DNA of 38,995 nt from an uncultured Bacteroidales bacterium. Lineage in GTDB: Bacteria > Bacteroidota > Bacteroidia > Bacteroidales > Bacteroidaceae. The first letter of the stretch is position 1. Each line of letters begins with the position of its first letter. The translations under genes were made by a program, and so were the position numbers. The stretch covers positions 1-38,995 of the forward strand of contig CALDKD010000019.1 in assembly GCA_937898885.1 (NCBI GenBank), written 5' to 3'. A model generated the notes under the pieces. That model had not been told where the DNA came from. It did no database searches and worked only from the letters and a program-made list of their open reading frames with translations. Below, piece after piece: positions 15,089 through 22,702 of this stretch.

Positions 15089-15834
15089 ACGCGCTGATTC
15101 TGGCTGCCGGTCTGGGTACAAGGCTTGGAGAGCTCACGTCAGACCGTCCGAAGGCACTTGTGGAAGTTGCCGGACGCACTATGCTTGAGCATCAGTTGCG
15201 AAAGCTGGACGCTTCGGGGTTCGGTCACATTATTATTAACACGCACCATTTCGCGGAGAAGATATATGATTTTCTCCAGGCAAACGGCTGTTTTGGAATG
15301 GACATTACGGTCTCCGACGAGAGCGACAGACTTCTTGATACGGGGGGAGGCATCAGAAAGGCATTCCATCTGTTTAAAAGCAACGATCCTGTGCTTGTCC
15401 ACAACGTAGATATTTTCTCAGACACAGACTTGCACGCTCTTTACGCAGACCATCTGCAGTCTGGAGCGGATGCCACTTTGCTGACAGCGCGTCGCAAGAC
15501 ATCGCGTTATCTGTATTTTGATGAGAGCATGCGACTGCGTGGCTGGAGCAACGAGAAGACTGGACAGACACGTTCCCCATTCCCTGAGTTCAACAAAGAC
15601 ATCTGCACTCCGATGGCGTTTCAGGGCATTCACGTGCTGTCCCGCAGCATACTGGAGCTATTGGACAAAGTCAGTGCAGAGAGTTTCAGTATTACAGACT
15701 TTTATGTTGACAACGCAGCAAATCTGAATCTGAGAGCCGTAGAGGCCGATGCTTCCGGCTGGGTGGATGCAGGTAAGCCTGATGCCTTACAAAGGGCTGC
15801 AGAAATAGCATCGTCGTGCATTTCTCTCAAATAA
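15085..15834 (+). CDS. MurU-like sugar-1-phosphate nucleotidyltransferase
   Basis: A 249-residue NTP_transferase with the nucleotide loop LAAGLGTRLGEL, the RPKALVEVAGRTMLEHQ motif and the probable metal-binding Asp in VHNVDIFSDTD; DTGGGIRKA forms part of the sugar site. Size and motifs fit MurU (MurNAc-1-phosphate uridylyltransferase) and related short enzymes, without a GlmU beta-helix. The start overlaps the AmgK-RapZ stop (ATGA), matching the amgK-murU pairing known from Pseudomonas, where the pair makes UDP-MurNAc directly from salvaged MurNAc and bypasses the fosfomycin-sensitive MurA step. Substrate specificity is inferred from that pairing. Confidence 0.85.
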   Translation: MNALILAAGLGTRLGELTSDRPKALVEVAGRTMLEHQLRKLDASGFGHIIINTHHFAEKIYDFLQANGCFGMDITVSDESDRLLDTGGGIRKAFHLFKSNDPVLVHNVDIFSDTDLHALYADHLQSGADATLLTARRKTSRYLYFDESMRLRGWSNEKTGQTRSPFPEFNKDICTPMAFQGIHVLSRSILELLDKVSAESFSITDFYVDNAANLNLRAVEADASGWVDAGKPDALQRAAEIASSCISLK

Positions 15835-15852
15835 AAAGTGTATTTTCGCAAT

Positions 15853-17124
15853 ATGAATAATCATCAGAATGCCAAAGCCTGGAGCTGGGTTCCCTCGCTA
15901 TATTTCGCTGAGGGATTTCCTTATGTACTCATAGTGACCATATCGGTAATTATGTACAAGCAACTGGGTCTCAGCAACTCCGATGCCACACTCTACACCG
16001 GCTGGTTATATCTGCCGTGGGTCATAAAGCCCTTATGGAGTCCATTCATTGATCTTGTCCGCACTAAGCGCTGGTGGGTACTCACGACCCAGTTCCTTCT
16101 CGGCGCAGGACTGGCCGGAATCGCCTTTCTCATTCCAACCAAGAATTTCATTCAGTGGACACTGGCTCTTTTCTGGCTTCTGGCCTTCAGCAGCGCCACT
16201 CACGACATATCAATTGATGGTTTCTATATGCTTGGGCTCTCCGACAGCCAGCAGGCATTCTTCGCAGGTATCCGCAACACCGCATACCGCATAGCCACCA
16301 TAGTTGGCCAGGGTGGTCTTCTGATGCTCATAGGAATGTTACAAAAGAAAACCGGAAGCGCCGCGACATCCTGGAGCATCGGATTCATTGCATCTGCCGT
16401 GGTTCTGATATTGTTGGCTATATATCACTCCCTCGCAATGCCTGATCCGGAAAGAGGCAATGACTCCAAGACTACAGCCAACGAGCTTTTCAAGGGATTT
16501 GTCAACACCTTTGTCACTTATTTTCAGAAGCCACATATCATCCGTGCCCTGCTGTTCATACTTTTTTTCCGTCTGGCAGAGGCACAGCTTACCAAAATAT
16601 GTCCTCTTTTTCTGCTGGATGACACTACAAGCGGCGGACTTGGACTCACGACAGGCCAGGTTGGTTTCGCACAGGGAACCATCGGTGTTATCGGTTTACT
16701 TGCCGGAGGCATAATGGGTGGAGCGGCAATATCACGCGGAGGTCTGGGTAAATGGCTATGGCCTATGGTTCTGGCTATATCCGTACCCGATTTGGTGTAT
16801 GTATTCCTGAGTCTCTTTCCCACTCAGCAAATGTGGATTGTCACACCCTGCATCTTCGTTGAGCAACTCGGCTATGGATTCGGCTTTACCGGCTACACAC
16901 TATACCTTATATATTTCTCGCGCGGAGAACAAAAGACATCTCATTACGCCATCAGCACAGGAATTATGGCATTGGGTATGATGCTGCCTGGAATGATATC
17001 CGGCAAGCTTCAGCAGATACTAGGCTACAAGATGTTTTTCATCTGGGTGATAGTGTGCTGCACCATAACATTCATCGTCTCAGCGATGATCAGGTTTGAC
17101 AAGGATTTCGGGAAAAAAGAATAA
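15853..17124 (+). CDS. AmpG-like MFS permease for muropeptides
   Basis: A 423-residue major-facilitator protein with about twelve hydrophobic segments, beginning WSWVPSLYFAEGFPYVLIVT and containing WLYLPWVIKPLWSPFIDL, both typical of the AmpG/PAT family that imports anhydro-muropeptides. The ATG at 15853 is preferred; the longer frame begins with GTG at 15838 and would add five residues that carry a promoter-like TATTTTCG. The gene is 18 bases after the nucleotidyltransferase stop and one base before the kinase gene. Neighbours that phosphorylate and activate amino sugars support a wall-recycling uptake role. Substrate not proven. Confidence 0.87.
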   Translation: MNNHQNAKAWSWVPSLYFAEGFPYVLIVTISVIMYKQLGLSNSDATLYTGWLYLPWVIKPLWSPFIDLVRTKRWWVLTTQFLLGAGLAGIAFLIPTKNFIQWTLALFWLLAFSSATHDISIDGFYMLGLSDSQQAFFAGIRNTAYRIATIVGQGGLLMLIGMLQKKTGSAATSWSIGFIASAVVLILLAIYHSLAMPDPERGNDSKTTANELFKGFVNTFVTYFQKPHIIRALLFILFFRLAEAQLTKICPLFLLDDTTSGGLGLTTGQVGFAQGTIGVIGLLAGGIMGGAAISRGGLGKWLWPMVLAISVPDLVYVFLSLFPTQQMWIVTPCIFVEQLGYGFGFTGYTLYLIYFSRGEQKTSHYAISTGIMALGMMLPGMISGKLQQILGYKMFFIWVIVCCTITFIVSAMIRFDKDFGKKE

Positions 17125-17125
17125 T

Positions 17126-17974
17126 ATGCATCTGATTGTTGACAGCGGCTCCACCAAGACCGATTGGAGTTTTTGTGAGAAGGGAACAGAGATAAGGACG
17201 GTTAGGACACAGGGCATCAACCCATGCCATCAGAGTCGCGATACCATAATGATGATCATCTCCGATGAGTTGTTGCCGGATTTGAGCAATATCAGTCCCT
17301 CGGACGTGGAGCAGGTGTTTTTCTACGGGGCCGGATGCGCTACCAGGACAATCTGCGATGATATGCGCTCCATTCTAGCCACATACTATCCAAATGCCTC
17401 CATCACGGTTGACAGCGATATGCTTGGTGCAGCCAGAGCACTTTGCGGTCATGCCGAGGGTATAGCCTGCGTGCTTGGCACCGGTTCCAATTCGTGTCTA
17501 TATGACGGTAATGCAATCACAGACCAGGTACCGTCTCTCGGCTATATTCTTGGAGACGAGGGCAGCAGCTCCGCAATCGGCAGGCAACTCATCAGCGATT
17601 GTCTTAAACGTCAGCTACCGGAAGAGGTCACCACCGAGTTCATGGAGCGCTATCACCTTACAAACGACATAATCATTGAAAATGTATATCGCAAGCCTAT
17701 GGCTAACCGGTATATGGCAGGATTCGCCCCATTCCTGATTGAGAAACGCCACATTCCCGAGGTTCACAAGTTGCTTGTCACCTGTTTTCAGAATTTCTTC
17801 CGCCGCAACGTTATGAACTATCACCGTCCGTGGCTTCCTGTCAACTTCACCGGCTCGTTGGCCGCCACATTCCAGACAGAGTTGTCTGAGGCTGCTGAGT
17901 CACTTGGAATGTCCGTAGGCATAATAATGAGAAGCCCTATGGAGGGACTTGTCACCTACCACTCCTCATTCTGA
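17126..17974 (+). CDS. BadF/BadG-type ATPase, probable N-acetylglucosamine kinase
   Basis: A 282-residue ASKHA-fold kinase. The N-terminus MHLIVDSGSTKTDWSF is the phosphate-1 loop; GTGSNSCLYDG (phosphate-2) and FTGSLAATF near the C-terminus complete the ATP site. LGYILGDEGSSSAIGRQLI is typical of GlcNAc kinases in the BadF family. The ATG at 17126 is chosen because the longer frame from 17096 lies inside the permease gene and adds only residues of the overlap. Last gene of the salvage cluster. It would phosphorylate GlcNAc released from imported disaccharides, giving GlcNAc-6-P and, after deacetylation, GlcN-6-P, the ligand expected for the RapZ-like domain encoded upstream (inference). No strong terminator was seen after it. 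Confidence 0.85.
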   Translation: MHLIVDSGSTKTDWSFCEKGTEIRTVRTQGINPCHQSRDTIMMIISDELLPDLSNISPSDVEQVFFYGAGCATRTICDDMRSILATYYPNASITVDSDMLGAARALCGHAEGIACVLGTGSNSCLYDGNAITDQVPSLGYILGDEGSSSAIGRQLISDCLKRQLPEEVTTEFMERYHLTNDIIIENVYRKPMANRYMAGFAPFLIEKRHIPEVHKLLVTCFQNFFRRNVMNYHRPWLPVNFTGSLAATFQTELSEAAESLGMSVGIIMRSPMEGLVTYHSSF

Positions 17975-18020
17975 CGGAATCACGGCTTTCCAGGAAATTT
18001 CTCACTTAACGGACTAATTA

Positions 18021-18052
18021 TTTGCTAGTTTCATAAATAAGAGGTACCTTTG
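18021..18052 (+). promoter_or_regulatory. rpsA promoter (TTTG-N20-TACCTTTG)
   Basis: TTTG at 18021-18024 and TACCTTTG at 18045-18052 are separated by 20 bases, a full match to the Bacteroidota housekeeping promoter. The expected start is near 18059, giving a leader of about 65 bases. An 8-bp inverted repeat (CTTTGCGC 18048-18055, GCGCAAAG 18063-18070) covers the -7 box and transcription start. Confidence 0.85.
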
Positions 18053-18126
18053 CGCCCGCGAAGCGCAAAGAGCGCCTCGTTGTGTTTACAACATATTGTC
18101 CAACTTACATTTAAATTCTATTTAAA

Positions 18127-19923
18127 ATGGCAGATTTTAAAAACGTAAACCCTATCGAGGATTTCGATTGGGAAGCATTTGAGAAAGGTAGTGCAGCAGC
18201 AGGCCAGACCCGCGAGCAGCAGGAGCAGGCTTACGACGCCACTCTTAACAAGGTGGCAGACGACGAGGTTGTCAACGGTACCGTAATCGCGATCAACAAG
18301 CGTGAGGTTATCGTCAACATCGGTTACAAGTCAGATGGTATCATTCCTGTAAGCGAGTTCCGCTACAACCCGGACCTGAAGGTAGGTGACGAGGTTGAGG
18401 TCTATATCGAGAACACCGAGAACAAGAAAGGCCAGCTGTTGCTTTCACATAAAAGAGCACGTGCGTCACGCTCTTGGGAGCGCGTCAATGCAGCTCTGGA
18501 GTCACAGGAGATTATCAAGGGCTTCGTAAAGTGCCGCACAAAGGGTGGTATGATTGTCGATGTATTCGGCACAGAGGCATTCCTTCCGGGCTCACAGATC
18601 GACGTAAAGCCTATCCGCGACTACGATGTATTTGTAGGCAAGACAATGGAGTTCAAGGTTGTCAAGATCAATCAGGAGTATCGCAACGTTGTCGTATCAC
18701 ACAAGGCTCTTATCGAAGAGGAGCTTGAGCAGCAGAAGAAAGAGATTATCGGCAAGCTTGAGAAGGGTCAGGTACTCGAGGGTACCGTTAAGAACATCAC
18801 CACTTACGGCGTATTCATCGACCTTGGCGGTGTTGACGGACTCATCCACATCACAGACCTCAGCTGGGGCCGCGTAAGCGATCCTAAGGAGATTGTCGAG
18901 CTCGACCAGAAGATCAACGTTGTTATTCTTGACTTCGACGATGAGAAGAAGCGCATCGCCCTCGGTCTGAAGCAGCTTACTCCACATCCATGGGATTCTC
19001 TGGACGAGAATCTGAAGGTTGGCGATGTTGTCAAGGGCAAGGTTGTCGTTATGGCAGACTATGGCGCATTCATCGAGATCGCTCCTGGTGTAGAGGGTCT
19101 GATTCACGTATCAGAGATGTCTTGGAGCCAGCATCTGCGTTCAGCTCAGGACTTCATCAAGGTTGGCGACGAGGTTGAGGCAGTCATCCTGACTCTTGAC
19201 CGCGACGAGCGCAAGATGTCCCTCGGCATCAAGCAGCTTAAGGCTGATCCTTGGGCAGACATCGACGTCAAGTATCCTGTAGGCTCACAGCACAAGGCTA
19301 CCGTACGTAATTTCACAAACTTCGGAATCTTCGTTGAGATTGAGGAGGGTGTTGACGGTCTGATTCATATCAGCGACCTCAGCTGGACCAAGAAGGTTAA
19401 GCATCCGTCAGAATTCACATCAATCGGCCAGTCTATCGATGTTGTAGTTCTTGACATTGACAAGGAGAACCGTCGTCTGAGCCTTGGCCATAAGCAGCTT
19501 GAGGAGAATCCTTGGGACACCTACGAGACAATCTACACACTCAACTCAATCCACGAGGGTAAGATTATTGAGATGATGGACAAGGGTGCAGTCATTTCAC
19601 TCGCATCAGGTGTTGAGGGCTTCGCTACTCCCAAGCATCTTGTAAAGGAGGATGGCTCACAGGCAGCACAGGGAGAGACTCTTGAGTTCAAGGTCATTGA
19701 GTTCAACAAGGACTCAAAGAGAATCATCCTGTCACACAGCCGTATTTTCGAGGATATCCAGAAGGCAGAGGCAAAGGCAGAGAAGAAGGCTACCCGCAAG
19801 GCAACAGCCGCTAAGAAGGAAGACAAGGAGCCAGCTATCCAGAATCAGGCAGCAGCCACTACTCTTGGTGACATCGATGCCCTGGCAGCTCTGAAGCAGC
19901 AGCTCGAGGACGAGAACAAGTAA
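18127..19923 (+). CDS. rpsA: 30S ribosomal protein S1
   Basis: mRNA-binding protein of the small ribosomal subunit. The 598-residue protein has six S1 (OB-fold) repeats, roughly residues 45-110, 125-195, 210-280, 297-367, 382-455 and 468-540. The central repeats carry the typical GLIHITDLSW, GLIHVSEMSW and GLIHISDLSW segments. A Lys/Ala-rich low-complexity tail follows (about 548-580). Codon choice is strongly biased toward a few codons, as expected for high expression. It has its own consensus promoter and a strong terminator. Identification is secure. Confidence 0.97.
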   Translation: MADFKNVNPIEDFDWEAFEKGSAAAGQTREQQEQAYDATLNKVADDEVVNGTVIAINKREVIVNIGYKSDGIIPVSEFRYNPDLKVGDEVEVYIENTENKKGQLLLSHKRARASRSWERVNAALESQEIIKGFVKCRTKGGMIVDVFGTEAFLPGSQIDVKPIRDYDVFVGKTMEFKVVKINQEYRNVVVSHKALIEEELEQQKKEIIGKLEKGQVLEGTVKNITTYGVFIDLGGVDGLIHITDLSWGRVSDPKEIVELDQKINVVILDFDDEKKRIALGLKQLTPHPWDSLDENLKVGDVVKGKVVVMADYGAFIEIAPGVEGLIHVSEMSWSQHLRSAQDFIKVGDEVEAVILTLDRDERKMSLGIKQLKADPWADIDVKYPVGSQHKATVRNFTNFGIFVEIEEGVDGLIHISDLSWTKKVKHPSEFTSIGQSIDVVVLDIDKENRRLSLGHKQLEENPWDTYETIYTLNSIHEGKIIEMMDKGAVISLASGVEGFATPKHLVKEDGSQAAQGETLEFKVIEFNKDSKRIILSHSRIFEDIQKAEAKAEKKATRKATAAKKEDKEPAIQNQAAATTLGDIDALAALKQQLEDENK

Positions 19924-19972
19924 TACAAAAGCTATTGGCTGTTAGTTTTTAGCCATTGGCTGTATGATAATT

Positions 19973-20006
19973 CAATAAAGGTCGGTATTCCCGACCTTTA
20001 TTGTTA
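19973..20006 (+). terminator. Terminator after rpsA
   Basis: A 13-bp perfect stem (19973-19985 with 19991-20003) around a 5-base loop, ending in a modest T-rich run (TTTATTGTT). The 45 bases before it hold two imperfect TTGGCTGT repeats (19936-19962). Confidence 0.85.
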
Positions 20007-20064
20007 ATTGCAAATCCGGAACTTTTGGATGTAAAGTTTCCAAGCGTGGCAGTAAGAATACATA

Positions 20065-20982
20065 ATGGAGAGATTTGACGTTACAATATTGGGGTGCGGA
20101 TCGGCAACGCCGAGCCCAAAGCACTACACATCCTCGCAGATTGTAAACATACGTGAGAAATTGTTCATGGTGGACTGCGGAGAGGGCACGCAAATACAGA
20201 TAAGGCGGGCCCGGCAGGCCTTTGCCAGAATCAACCACATTCTGATATCGCATCTGCACGGAGACCATTGTTTCGGATTACTGGGAATGATATCCACATT
20301 CGGGCTTTTGGGGCGCACAGCCCCACTCTATGTTCACGCACCTGAGGAGATGTGGAGCATATTGGGAAAAGAGCTTGACTTCTATTGTAAGGAATTGGAA
20401 TTCAAGGTTGAGTTTCAAGGATTCAATCCAGATATCATTCAGACAATATATGAGGACCGTTCAGTCAGAATCGACACCATCCCATTGAATCATCGCATAT
20501 CATGTGCCGGATTTCTGTTTAAAGAAAAGCCTGTGGCTGATCACCTGAACCGCGAGATGGCCGATTTCTACGGAGTACCTATGTGGGACTACAACCGCAT
20601 CAAGGATGGCGGAGACTTTACAATGCCCGACGGAACCATAATACCTCACTCAAGACTCACCACTCCTGCCGGTCCGGTACGCAGTTACGCATATTGCTGT
20701 GACACCGCATACAACCCTGCTATGGTAGAGCAAATCAAGGGCACGAACCTGATATATCACGACTGCACATACAGCAATGAAGATGCAGACAGAGCCGGGC
20801 TGCACCACCACAGCACAGCCGGTCAGGCAGCCCGTACTGCCTTTGACGCAAGAGCAGGACATCTTCTGTTGGGCCATTTCTCAGCACGGTACGAAGATGA
20901 GGGAATACTTCTAAATCAGGCGCGTGAGATATTTCCTGAGTCAATGCTCGCAAAAGAGGGACTGCAAGTTTCCGTAATATAG
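20065..20982 (+). CDS. rnz: Ribonuclease Z
   Basis: Zinc-dependent endonuclease that trims the 3' trailer of tRNA precursors (tRNase Z, ElaC family). The 305-residue protein shows the metallo-beta-lactamase signature SHLHGDHCFGL, the N-terminal GCGSATPSPKHYTSSQIV, the Asp in CDTAYNP, the DCTYSNEDADRA region, and C-terminal HHHSTAGQAA and GHFSARY metal ligands. Length matches bacterial short-form RNase Z. It begins about 60 bases after the rpsA terminator and is followed closely by an ECF sigma gene. Confidence 0.94.
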   Translation: MERFDVTILGCGSATPSPKHYTSSQIVNIREKLFMVDCGEGTQIQIRRARQAFARINHILISHLHGDHCFGLLGMISTFGLLGRTAPLYVHAPEEMWSILGKELDFYCKELEFKVEFQGFNPDIIQTIYEDRSVRIDTIPLNHRISCAGFLFKEKPVADHLNREMADFYGVPMWDYNRIKDGGDFTMPDGTIIPHSRLTTPAGPVRSYAYCCDTAYNPAMVEQIKGTNLIYHDCTYSNEDADRAGLHHHSTAGQAARTAFDARAGHLLLGHFSARYEDEGILLNQAREIFPESMLAKEGLQVSVI

Positions 20983-20993
20983 AGTATTTTCCC

Positions 20994-21001
20994 TATCTTC
21001 G
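20994..21001 (+). promoter_or_regulatory. Possible -7 box (TATCTTCG) for the ECF sigma operon
   Basis: TATCTTCG, a one-base variant of TAnnTTTG, lies 21 bases before the sigma-factor ATG in the 40-bp gap after rnz. A TTT(C) 22 bases upstream is only a weak -33 candidate. Confidence 0.35.
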
Positions 21002-21022
21002 CATTCGAAAAGGATTCAGCCG

Positions 21023-21577
21023 ATGATGCCATTCAACGAGGAGAAAGTAATAGAGATGCTGCGAAAGGATGAGGCATCACGCAGCAGGGCATTCGAGCAG
21101 ATTGTGCGCGAGTACAGCGAGCCTTTGTACTGGCAGATCCGACATATGGTCTACTCGCACGATGACGCGAATGACATTCTCCAAAACACATTCATCAAAG
21201 CCTGGACCAATATCGATTCATTTCAAGGCTATTCAAAGATCTCAACATGGCTCTACCGCATCGCCATTAACGAGGCATTGACTTTTCTCAACAAGCAGAG
21301 AGCCGTTCAGTCCGTGGCCATTGATGACCCGGAGATGAATCTTAGCGAGCAGCTGGAGGGTGACCCGTATTTCGACGGTAACGAGACTGAGACACAACTT
21401 CAGGAAGCTATAGCTACTTTGCCAGAGAAGCAACGTCTGGTATTCAACTTGAAATACTTCGACGAGATGAAATACGAGGATATGTCTGAGATGCTGGGGA
21501 CCAGTGTTGGAGCTCTCAAGGCATCTTATCACATAGCCGTAAAAAAAATTGAGGAGTATTTCAACAATCTTGATTAA
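21023..21577 (+). CDS. ECF-family RNA polymerase sigma factor
   Basis: A 184-residue group 4 sigma factor. Region 2 is seen as LYWQIRHMVYSHDDANDILQ and FIKAWTNIDSFQGYSKISTW (residues ~30-80). Region 4 is LPEKQRLVFNLKYFDEMKYE plus an SVGALKASYHIA recognition helix (~130-172). Two adjacent ATGs (21023, 21026) are possible starts. It is followed after 33 bases by a small single-pass membrane protein and then a Spy-like periplasmic protein, the usual layout for envelope-stress regulation in Bacteroidota. Confidence 0.9.
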   Translation: MMPFNEEKVIEMLRKDEASRSRAFEQIVREYSEPLYWQIRHMVYSHDDANDILQNTFIKAWTNIDSFQGYSKISTWLYRIAINEALTFLNKQRAVQSVAIDDPEMNLSEQLEGDPYFDGNETETQLQEAIATLPEKQRLVFNLKYFDEMKYEDMSEMLGTSVGALKASYHIAVKKIEEYFNNLD

Positions 21578-21610
21578 ACCTTTCCAAAATAAAAGCGTCA
21601 AAAGAACGAA

Positions 21611-21991
21611 ATGAAAAAGGAAGAGGACATATTATTAAAGAGATGCGGAAACAGAAGGCCATTCACCACACCGGATGGTTACTTTGAGAATCTGACAGAG
21701 AGCATTATGGCTTCCCTGCCGGCAGTTCCGTTTGAAGAGCCTGAGAAGGCAACACTTTGGAGCAAAGCAAAAGTATGGGTTTATATGGCAGCCTGCTTTG
21801 TAGGTATGCTGCTCGTATTCAACTTTGCCATCAACACCACAAAAGACGCAGGCAGCAATATGCAGACCGCAGAGGCTGATACTGAAGTCTATTCCGACGA
21901 GTACATTGACTCATTCTTCGAGACAGCGATGATTGACGAATATACTCTCTATTGCTCGCTTACCAACACTGGCAACTTTAATCAGTTATGA
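21611..21991 (+). CDS. Small single-pass membrane protein, probable anti-sigma factor
   Basis: A 126-residue protein with a cytoplasmic N-terminal stretch (RPFTTPDGYFENLTESIMAS), one hydrophobic helix (about residues 54-72, VWVYMAACFVGMLLVFNFAI) and an acidic C-terminal part. The position directly after an ECF sigma gene, the topology, and the TTPDGYFENL stretch often seen in Bacteroidota sigma-linked proteins suggest an anti-sigma role. No zinc-binding HxxxCxxC motif is present, so it is not a ZAS-type anti-sigma. Its last bases overlap the next start (ATGA). Function is inferred from context. Confidence 0.6.
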   Translation: MKKEEDILLKRCGNRRPFTTPDGYFENLTESIMASLPAVPFEEPEKATLWSKAKVWVYMAACFVGMLLVFNFAINTTKDAGSNMQTAEADTEVYSDEYIDSFFETAMIDEYTLYCSLTNTGNFNQL

Positions 21992-22638
21992 AAAAAAACG
22001 GTCTCACACTCTTAGTCCTTGCGCTTACCACATCATTGGTAGTGATGGCTCAGGCTCCGGCAGGACGTCAAGGAAGCAGGAAGCAGGATGCCCCCACCTC
22101 AGAGGAAGCGCAGAGACAGCCACGCCATTTCTCACCAGAGGAGTTCAGAGAGCGTCAGCAGAAGTATCTTACAGATAAATCCGGACTGACAGAGGATGAG
22201 GCCGCCAAATTCTTTCCACTCTACTTTGAGCTTCAGCAGAAAAAGAATGAGATCAATCTCAATGCGCGTCAGACAGTGACGAGCCATAGTGAGAGCGGGC
22301 CGTTGTCTGATGCTGAATACTCAAAGCTCATTGACAATCTGGCAGACGCTAAAATAAAAACCGCTCAGCTTGAAAAGGAATATCTTGAGAAATTCAAGAA
22401 AATTGTTCCTGCAGGAAAACTCTTGAGGATACAGATTGCAGAGACTCAATTTGCGAGTGATATGCTGAAAGAGTTACAACGTCCGGCTCCCCAAATGATG
22501 CAGATACCAGGCAGAAGGTTCTTCCCCTGGCCAAATAATCAGAACCGGCAGATGCCATTCAGTGGTATGCCACACGGAAATGTCCCGCAGTCTGGACAAG
22601 GCTCGTCTCATTGGCAGGTTCCCCAGTCACAAATGTAA
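21988..22638 (+). CDS. Spy/CpxP-like periplasmic protein
   Basis: A 216-residue secreted protein with signal peptide MKKNGLTLLVLALTTSLVVM ending near AQA (residues 21-23). The mature part is charged and largely helical: SPEEFRERQQKYLTDKSGLT, EDEAAKFFPLYFELQQKK and QLEKEYLEKFKKIVPAGKLL resemble the LTxxQ-type helical regions of Spy/CpxP-family chaperones. The C-terminal ~50 residues are Pro/Gln/Asn-rich and low complexity. It is translationally coupled to the putative anti-sigma gene, so it may act as stress sensor or periplasmic chaperone for the sigma system. Family assignment is tentative. Confidence 0.6.
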   Translation: MKKNGLTLLVLALTTSLVVMAQAPAGRQGSRKQDAPTSEEAQRQPRHFSPEEFRERQQKYLTDKSGLTEDEAAKFFPLYFELQQKKNEINLNARQTVTSHSESGPLSDAEYSKLIDNLADAKIKTAQLEKEYLEKFKKIVPAGKLLRIQIAETQFASDMLKELQRPAPQMMQIPGRRFFPWPNNQNRQMPFSGMPHGNVPQSGQGSSHWQVPQSQM

Positions 22639-22658
22639 AAGACTGACCCAAGATAAAT

Positions 22659-22692
22659 GAATCCCATACGACCTGTATGGGATTCTTTATTT
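22659..22692. terminator. Bidirectional terminator between the sigma operon and the DEAD-box gene
   Basis: An 11-bp perfect stem (22659-22669 with 22675-22685) with a 5-base loop, followed by TTTATTTAT. It lies between two convergent genes. Confidence 0.85.
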
Positions 22693-22702
22693 ATAAAGTT
22701 AT

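Noticed and set aside
18127..19923. Internal DNA repeats in rpsA as a mobile or recombination element
   Set aside because: The similarity reflects the six S1 domains of the protein.
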